Positions 6,672 to 10,284 of a stretch of 10,284 nt of DNA are shown one piece after another. Location: positions 1 to 10,284 of the forward strand of contig DALTYD010000031.1 in NCBI GenBank assembly GCA_029986255.1, in the 5' to 3' direction. Every line of letters starts with the position of its first letter. The first letter of the stretch is position 1. Source of the stretch: Methanocorpusculum sp. (lineage in GTDB: Archaea; Halobacteriota; Methanomicrobia; Methanomicrobiales; Methanocorpusculaceae). The translations under genes and the position numbers were made by a program. Below the pieces are notes generated by a model, which was given only the letters and a program-made list of their open reading frames with translations, made no database searches and was not told the DNA's origin.

Positions 6672-7805
6672 CTATTTTTTTCTTTCACAAAATTTTAGTA
6701 CAGCATAGGTCCGTTTAATCCCGAGCGTCGGTTTTATTGATTCTAGCCATAAATAGAATCCTATTCGGGATGGTGTAGGCCGTTCATACTTAAATCCTCT
6801 TACCTTTAGTGGTACCATTTTGAAGTATGTTCGCTGTTTACGTGGTTTTAGATAAATCACTGGTGACATATCTGGAAAGTCTACTGCAAGAATAACCTTT
6901 GAATAATTCTGTGAGAGCCTCGCGTAATCTAGTACATCTACTTTCACTCGTAGACTGTACTCTGTCATTAGGCTCTTTAATGCCGATGGGTACAGTCCAC
7001 CGCAGATTACCTTTTTTACAAGTGGTGATACCCCTGGATCTGAAAAATACTGTTCCACAGAGAACTGATGTTCAATTGCAAAATACAGTCGAGACAGCGC
7101 TTCATCGTGCAGTTTCTTGTAATCGAATTCTCGTGTTTGTAACGACTCGCATGCTACTAGTTTCGGATTGTTCAATGGTTGGGTTGGTAGTGTTGTTAGT
7201 CGTAACGGTTTGAGTACTGCTTTCATTACGTCGCAGGATTTTGTCTCTACATATGTATTGTCAGGATCAGCCACAAGTCGTCGGACCACTTGAGTATTGG
7301 AGATATCCACCGCAGAAAATAGGATGAACCCTACATGCTCCTGTCTGAACATATAGCTGAATAGATGCTTCTTGTATATTATTTCTGCTTCTAAATCCTT
7401 GAGATCTGCTGGAGATGTTACTATTTCGCAGAATACTACCTTATTTTCATTGTCAAATAATAGTAGATCTACTTCTGCCAGATCCTGACCATTCCCTCGG
7501 ACTCTGATATCTCCCTTTTCAGCGGAATATAAGCCGTTTGTTCCAAGTGTCATCTTTGTTTTATGCTTTGGGACGTCCGCTCCTTTTCGAACAATTTTTT
7601 TGATGGTATTGGTTTGTGATGCAATCTGGAGCAGTTGTTCATAAATCAAGGATTCAAACCAGTATCCTTCTGCGGTCCTCATCAACATCATGTCCTCAGA
7701 AAACAAATTTTTCCGTTCTTCTGGTCTCATGTGTCTCATTGCCCGCACAGCTATTGCCCGATTGGGATGATATCGGGTAAACTGTTCGGTAATCCACTTG
7801 AGCAT
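6672..7805 (-). CDS. Protein of unknown function with a degenerate PD-(D/E)XK-like core
   Basis: I do not recognise this 377-residue soluble protein. Residues are numbered from the ATG at 7805. A region at about 50-165 is reminiscent of the PD-(D/E)XK nuclease fold: a helix with E51 (YWFESLIYEQLL), then EVDLLLFD (D113), a turn and VVFCEIVTS (E127), then a helix with two lysines (IYKKHLFSY). The usual lysine two residues after the Glu is Val here, so catalysis may be lost or the lysine may have moved to the next helix. The C-terminal ~150 residues, basic and rich in Tyr and Arg, match nothing I know. The ATG is preferred over a GTG at 7838 because AAAAGGAG sits 5 nt before it. This is the last gene of the operon, 49 bp after the tRNA methyltransferase stop. 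Nucleic-acid binding is a guess from fold and context. Confidence 0.7.
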   Translation of the reverse strand: MLKWITEQFTRYHPNRAIAVRAMRHMRPEERKNLFSEDMMLMRTAEGYWFESLIYEQLLQIASQTNTIKKIVRKGADVPKHKTKMTLGTNGLYSAEKGDIRVRGNGQDLAEVDLLLFDNENKVVFCEIVTSPADLKDLEAEIIYKKHLFSYMFRQEHVGFILFSAVDISNTQVVRRLVADPDNTYVETKSCDVMKAVLKPLRLTTLPTQPLNNPKLVACESLQTREFDYKKLHDEALSRLYFAIEHQFSVEQYFSDPGVSPLVKKVICGGLYPSALKSLMTEYSLRVKVDVLDYARLSQNYSKVILAVDFPDMSPVIYLKPRKQRTYFKMVPLKVRGFKYERPTPSRIGFYLWLESIKPTLGIKRTYAVLKFCERKK

Positions 7806-7818
7806 TAAAGCTCCTTTT
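7806..7818 (-). promoter_or_regulatory. Strong ribosome-binding site fixing the downstream start
   Basis: The minus strand reads AAAAGGAG then CTTTA then ATG, a near-perfect Shine-Dalgarno with a 5-nt spacer. It lies inside the longer frame that begins at GTG 7838, and so argues that translation starts at 7805. Confidence 0.7.
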
Positions 7819-7854
7819 GTATGTACTTCATATTTCACAGTCTAACTTATTTTT

Positions 7855-8808
7855 TCAGTCCAGTACCTGGATCCTTCGTGTCAGACTCTTATGCACTCGT
7901 TGTTCGTAATAGCCAGATATCTCAAACAAGTTTTTTGCCAGATGACGGATGTCGCAATGTGTTACCACTACTGCTTTTCCTCCCGGTTTCAGAATACGAC
8001 GAATCTCTTTGAGTGATTCGGTATAGAGTTTATCCAAGGATTCTGCACAGATCGTTGTTGATTGTCCGTATGGTAGATCTGTTGCAACTGCATCAAAGCA
8101 GTTATCGGGATAAGGAAGTCGTGTCGCATCTGCCTGGATATATGCTCCATCTGGTATATTTTTCTGATATCCTGCAAGCATTTTCTGGTCATAATCACTT
8201 CCGATGGATCGAACTCTTATTAGATCTGTTTCCAGAAGGAGACCTCCTGTTCCACAGAATGGGTCACATAACAGCTCTCCTGGTTGAACATGCGTCAGAT
8301 TTATCATTGTCCGTGCCATTAGTGGCATCATTACTCCTGGGTGAAAGAATGCACGTCTATGTGGATTTCGGTATGCATACGCACCTCGGTCAATTTTATA
8401 CAGGACTCGTCCAAGATAACATCGATCATCAGTAAAGAGCGCTCGGTATTCAACTTCTGGTGATTGAAGAGATACTTTTCCATGGATAAGTTTTCCCATC
8501 ATGTGTTCTAGTTCTAGTTGAGATGTCTTGATCATTGTAGGGTGTATTTTTCGAACTCTGCAAGCGAATGGGAGGTTTGTAGTTATAGCGAGCTGTTTCA
8601 GAAGTTCTGTCAGAGCGCTACTTGTACCATCACATTCTCCGAGCAATTCCATGATTACGTGAGTCTGTGCGAGCCTTGTCGTTGCCTTAGGTTCCGGTAC
8701 TTTGGCAAGCGCAATTCCAGTTGCCGTGTGAGTTACTGTTCCCGTGCAGCCTATTTCTGCTATAGCTAATGCTGGATTTTCTCCGGAGAGCTCAAATAAC
8801 AGGTCCAT
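7855..8808 (-). CDS. tRNA (guanine(10)-N2)-dimethyltransferase, archaeal Trm11/Trm-G10 family
   Basis: The 317-residue enzyme would use S-adenosylmethionine to methylate N2 of guanosine 10 in tRNA. The N-terminal ~150 residues are a diverged THUMP-type tRNA-binding region (around FACRVRKIHP and the YRNPHRRAFFHPG linker). The C-terminal Rossmann methyltransferase domain has motif I LLCDPFCGTGGLL (about 179-191), an acidic residue after the second strand (IGSDYD, D205), ADATRLP (D227) and the amino-methylation motif IV TDLPYGQS (D244-Leu-Pro-Tyr-Gly), typical of N2-guanine enzymes of this clade. The length is slightly below the usual archaeal 330-350, mostly at the N terminus. AGGG a few bases before the ATG may be the ribosome-binding site. 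It is the third gene of a four-gene operon, 49 bp after the DUF2156 stop. A related RNA or DNA N-methyltransferase is the alternative, but motif IV and the linker favour the tRNA enzyme. Confidence 0.88.
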   Translation of the reverse strand: MDLLFELSGENPALAIAEIGCTGTVTHTATGIALAKVPEPKATTRLAQTHVIMELLGECDGTSSALTELLKQLAITTNLPFACRVRKIHPTMIKTSQLELEHMMGKLIHGKVSLQSPEVEYRALFTDDRCYLGRVLYKIDRGAYAYRNPHRRAFFHPGVMMPLMARTMINLTHVQPGELLCDPFCGTGGLLLETDLIRVRSIGSDYDQKMLAGYQKNIPDGAYIQADATRLPYPDNCFDAVATDLPYGQSTTICAESLDKLYTESLKEIRRILKPGGKAVVVTHCDIRHLAKNLFEISGYYEQRVHKSLTRRIQVLD

Positions 8809-8857
8809 CTTCCCTATAGATATGCCGTTGATTTACTAATAGGATGTGGTCATTGCA

Positions 8858-9769
8858 TTAAAGGATAATCTCATTTTTCTTGATGTACCATGCTCTAGCA
8901 CAGTGCTTTGGATGATAGCGAAGTTTTGCCTCGCGAAGTCCAGGTACATCCATATCCGATTCGCGATTTATCCAAGTGTAGCGTTTTTGTAGTACTTTTG
9001 CAGTTTCTTGATTGATAATTTTGTAAATTCCATTATAGCGTACAAAACCTTTTTCAAAGTGAATCAGTGCGGTAGAGGCATTCAGTTCTTCCCATATGGT
9101 AATCGCTGCAATTTTCCCTTCGGGTTGAATGCGGATTGTAAGTCCTTCACATCCCAGGTTTTGCCAGTATTTCAGTGATAAATGTACAGCGTTCACCTCT
9201 TCTTTCATAATTCGATTTTCTTCACAGTGTTTTGAAATACTCCATTCATCAATCATTTTTTGAGCTTCTGGAATGTTTTCCTCTGTTATTTTTTCGATTG
9301 TATAGGCGTATTTTGCTTTGAATCTGTTTATTTGGCCACGAATGTTCTTATATTTTTTTCCATGAAGTTCCGCAAGTTCTCCTGCACAGTAATAATATTC
9401 TGAAAATCCACGCATGTTATAGATTGGTATTTTGGGGTGGGCATTTTTCATGTACCTTACGTCCGCTTCGTTATAAAAGTTCATTGCTATTTTGCCCCCT
9501 TCTTTTTTTGCCAACTCCAGTACTTCTTCAAAAATATCGGGTGCTGTTTCTCCTATTGGTGCGCGAAATGTTGTCTCTCCATTTATAGTGCGAGATACAA
9601 GTAATCGCTCATCAATGATCGTGCATGCATAGTGTGCATAGTTTTGCCAGCAAAACATAGTTATAAATGAACATTCTGAATGAATTTGTGGATAATGTCT
9701 AAGTGTTCGTTCAAAAATAGCTTTGTCTGCTATGGTTATTGGGTGATAGTCAGATTTTCTGAGGGTCAT
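8858..9769 (-). CDS. DUF2156 / LPG_synthase_C domain protein (GNAT-like aminoacyltransferase fold)
   Basis: The 303-residue protein matches the soluble C-terminal domain of phosphatidylglycerol lysyltransferases (PF09924). Family signatures recognised are KKYKNIRGQINRFK (about 138-151), HFEKGFVRYNGIYKIIN (about 237-253) and YTWINRESDMDVPGLREAKL (about 264-283), followed by YHP. In MprF the domain transfers an amino acid from aminoacyl-tRNA to a lipid. Stand-alone versions such as this, with no membrane segment, are common in prokaryotes and mostly of unknown substrate. In the first motif the family often has KRNHINRF-like residues, and here the central positions read NIRGQINRF. The ATG overlaps the stop of the upstream acetyltransferase as ATGA, which suggests translational coupling. 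Use of aminoacyl-tRNA is inference, though the tRNA methyltransferase that follows makes it attractive. Confidence 0.87.
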   Translation of the reverse strand: MTLRKSDYHPITIADKAIFERTLRHYPQIHSECSFITMFCWQNYAHYACTIIDERLLVSRTINGETTFRAPIGETAPDIFEEVLELAKKEGGKIAMNFYNEADVRYMKNAHPKIPIYNMRGFSEYYYCAGELAELHGKKYKNIRGQINRFKAKYAYTIEKITEENIPEAQKMIDEWSISKHCEENRIMKEEVNAVHLSLKYWQNLGCEGLTIRIQPEGKIAAITIWEELNASTALIHFEKGFVRYNGIYKIINQETAKVLQKRYTWINRESDMDVPGLREAKLRYHPKHCARAWYIKKNEIIL

Positions 9770-10251
9770 TGGTATCTGTTTTTCCGTTTATCATCAATGT
9801 TCATTGGCGTGTAGTTTTTCATGATAGAAAAACCTGCATGTTTATAAATATTTTCTTTACCTGGTGCAGAAATAAGCCCTATCCAAGAAAGACCAAGTGC
9901 ATTTCCAAGGCTGCGAAGCAGAGTTACAATTGTTGTCCCAATTCCACGCTTCCGATAGTGGTGCAGGACGGCAACGTCCTGTATGTAACCGTCAGATGTT
10001 CCATCGGCAATGATTCTACCCATTCCTATGGCGTGACCGGTGGTGACGTCGATTGCAATGATAAAGAGGAAGCTTCCGTGAATTAGAGAGGTGATGTTTG
10101 TGATATCCCATCCCATTTCCCACCATCCCCCCGCTCGATAGATGTCGACAATTTCTGATTCGTTCCAGTTCCTAATAGCCCTGTAGACTATTTCCCGGTT
10201 ATCTCTTGCAAGATGTATTGGTTTTACTATTTTTTCTTTTTCCCTCTTCAT
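9766..10251 (-). CDS. GNAT-family N-acetyltransferase
   Basis: A 161-residue single-domain protein, a usual GNAT length. The acetyl-CoA pyrophosphate-binding motif A is clear: VAVLHHYRKRGIGTTIV (R100-x-x-G103-x-G105) after the strand GYIQDV. Upstream, AIGMGRIIADG is the typical beta-turn before it, and IYKHAGFSIM near the end is the classic GNAT C-terminal motif. It would move an acetyl group from acetyl-CoA to an amine, but the acceptor cannot be told. The first ~20 residues are Lys/Arg-rich and may not belong to the fold. The ATG at 10251 is the only good early start. Just upstream is an AT-rich string (AATATTAAAATTTA on the minus strand) too close to the ATG for an ordinary promoter. This is the first operon gene visible, and others may lie past the right edge. 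Confidence 0.85.
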   Translation of the reverse strand: MKREKEKIVKPIHLARDNREIVYRAIRNWNESEIVDIYRAGGWWEMGWDITNITSLIHGSFLFIIAIDVTTGHAIGMGRIIADGTSDGYIQDVAVLHHYRKRGIGTTIVTLLRSLGNALGLSWIGLISAPGKENIYKHAGFSIMKNYTPMNIDDKRKNRYQ

Positions 10252-10284
10252 AAATTTTAATATTTTGGTGTTCGTTAGTTATGA

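Noticed and set aside
8013..8435. 140-codon plus-strand frame opposite the tRNA methyltransferase
   Set aside because: It lies wholly antisense to a gene with clear catalytic motifs and shows no domain of its own.
1..10284. CRISPR array suggested by the CARF regulator
   Set aside because: No regularly spaced repeat of 24-40 bp occurs and no cas gene is recognisable. The only tandem repeat has two 12-bp units.

Overview
The window looks like a chromosomal segment of a euryarchaeal methanogen, most plausibly of the Methanomicrobiales. The grounds are an archaeal-type valyl-tRNA synthetase with several CxxC zinc pairs, a THUMP-domain tRNA G10 methyltransferase of the archaeal kind, a CARF-like plus winged-helix regulator of a type common in euryarchaea, archaeal TATA-like promoters, and T-rich terminators without strong stems. 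The lineage call comes from recalled family resemblance, not from a search. Spacers are long and very AT-rich (about 290, 490 and 600 bp). No rRNA, tRNA, CRISPR array, transposase or integrase was found.

Layout. Bases 2-55 may be the last 17 codons of a gene entering from the left, followed by a small hairpin. An AT-rich leader with a perfect 12-bp tandem repeat precedes valS (350-2950, + strand). A 490-bp spacer leads to a 239-codon CARF/winged-helix regulator (3440-4159, +). Its stop lies 17 bp from the stop of a convergent HAD phosphatase (4177-4860, -), which has a clear TATA box. Next, with its own terminator, is a metallo-beta-lactamase-fold hydrolase (5004-6071, -). A 600-bp spacer with no credible gene separates this from a minus-strand operon.

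The operon, in transcription order, is a GNAT acetyltransferase (9766-10251), a DUF2156/LPG_synthase_C protein (8858-9769, start overlapping the previous stop by 4 nt), an archaeal tRNA (guanine-10-N2)-dimethyltransferase (7855-8808), and an unrecognised 377-residue protein with a degenerate PD-(D/E)XK-like core (6672-7805). It appears to end at T-runs on the minus strand near 6554-6570.

Functionally the window mixes translation housekeeping (valS, tRNA G10 methylation) with small-molecule enzymes of unknown substrate and one regulator. The least explained items are the PD-(D/E)XK-like protein in the tRNA-modification operon, the CARF regulator with an eroded ligand motif and no cas gene in view, and the repeat upstream of valS. 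I see no clear evidence of a complete new defence or mobile system.
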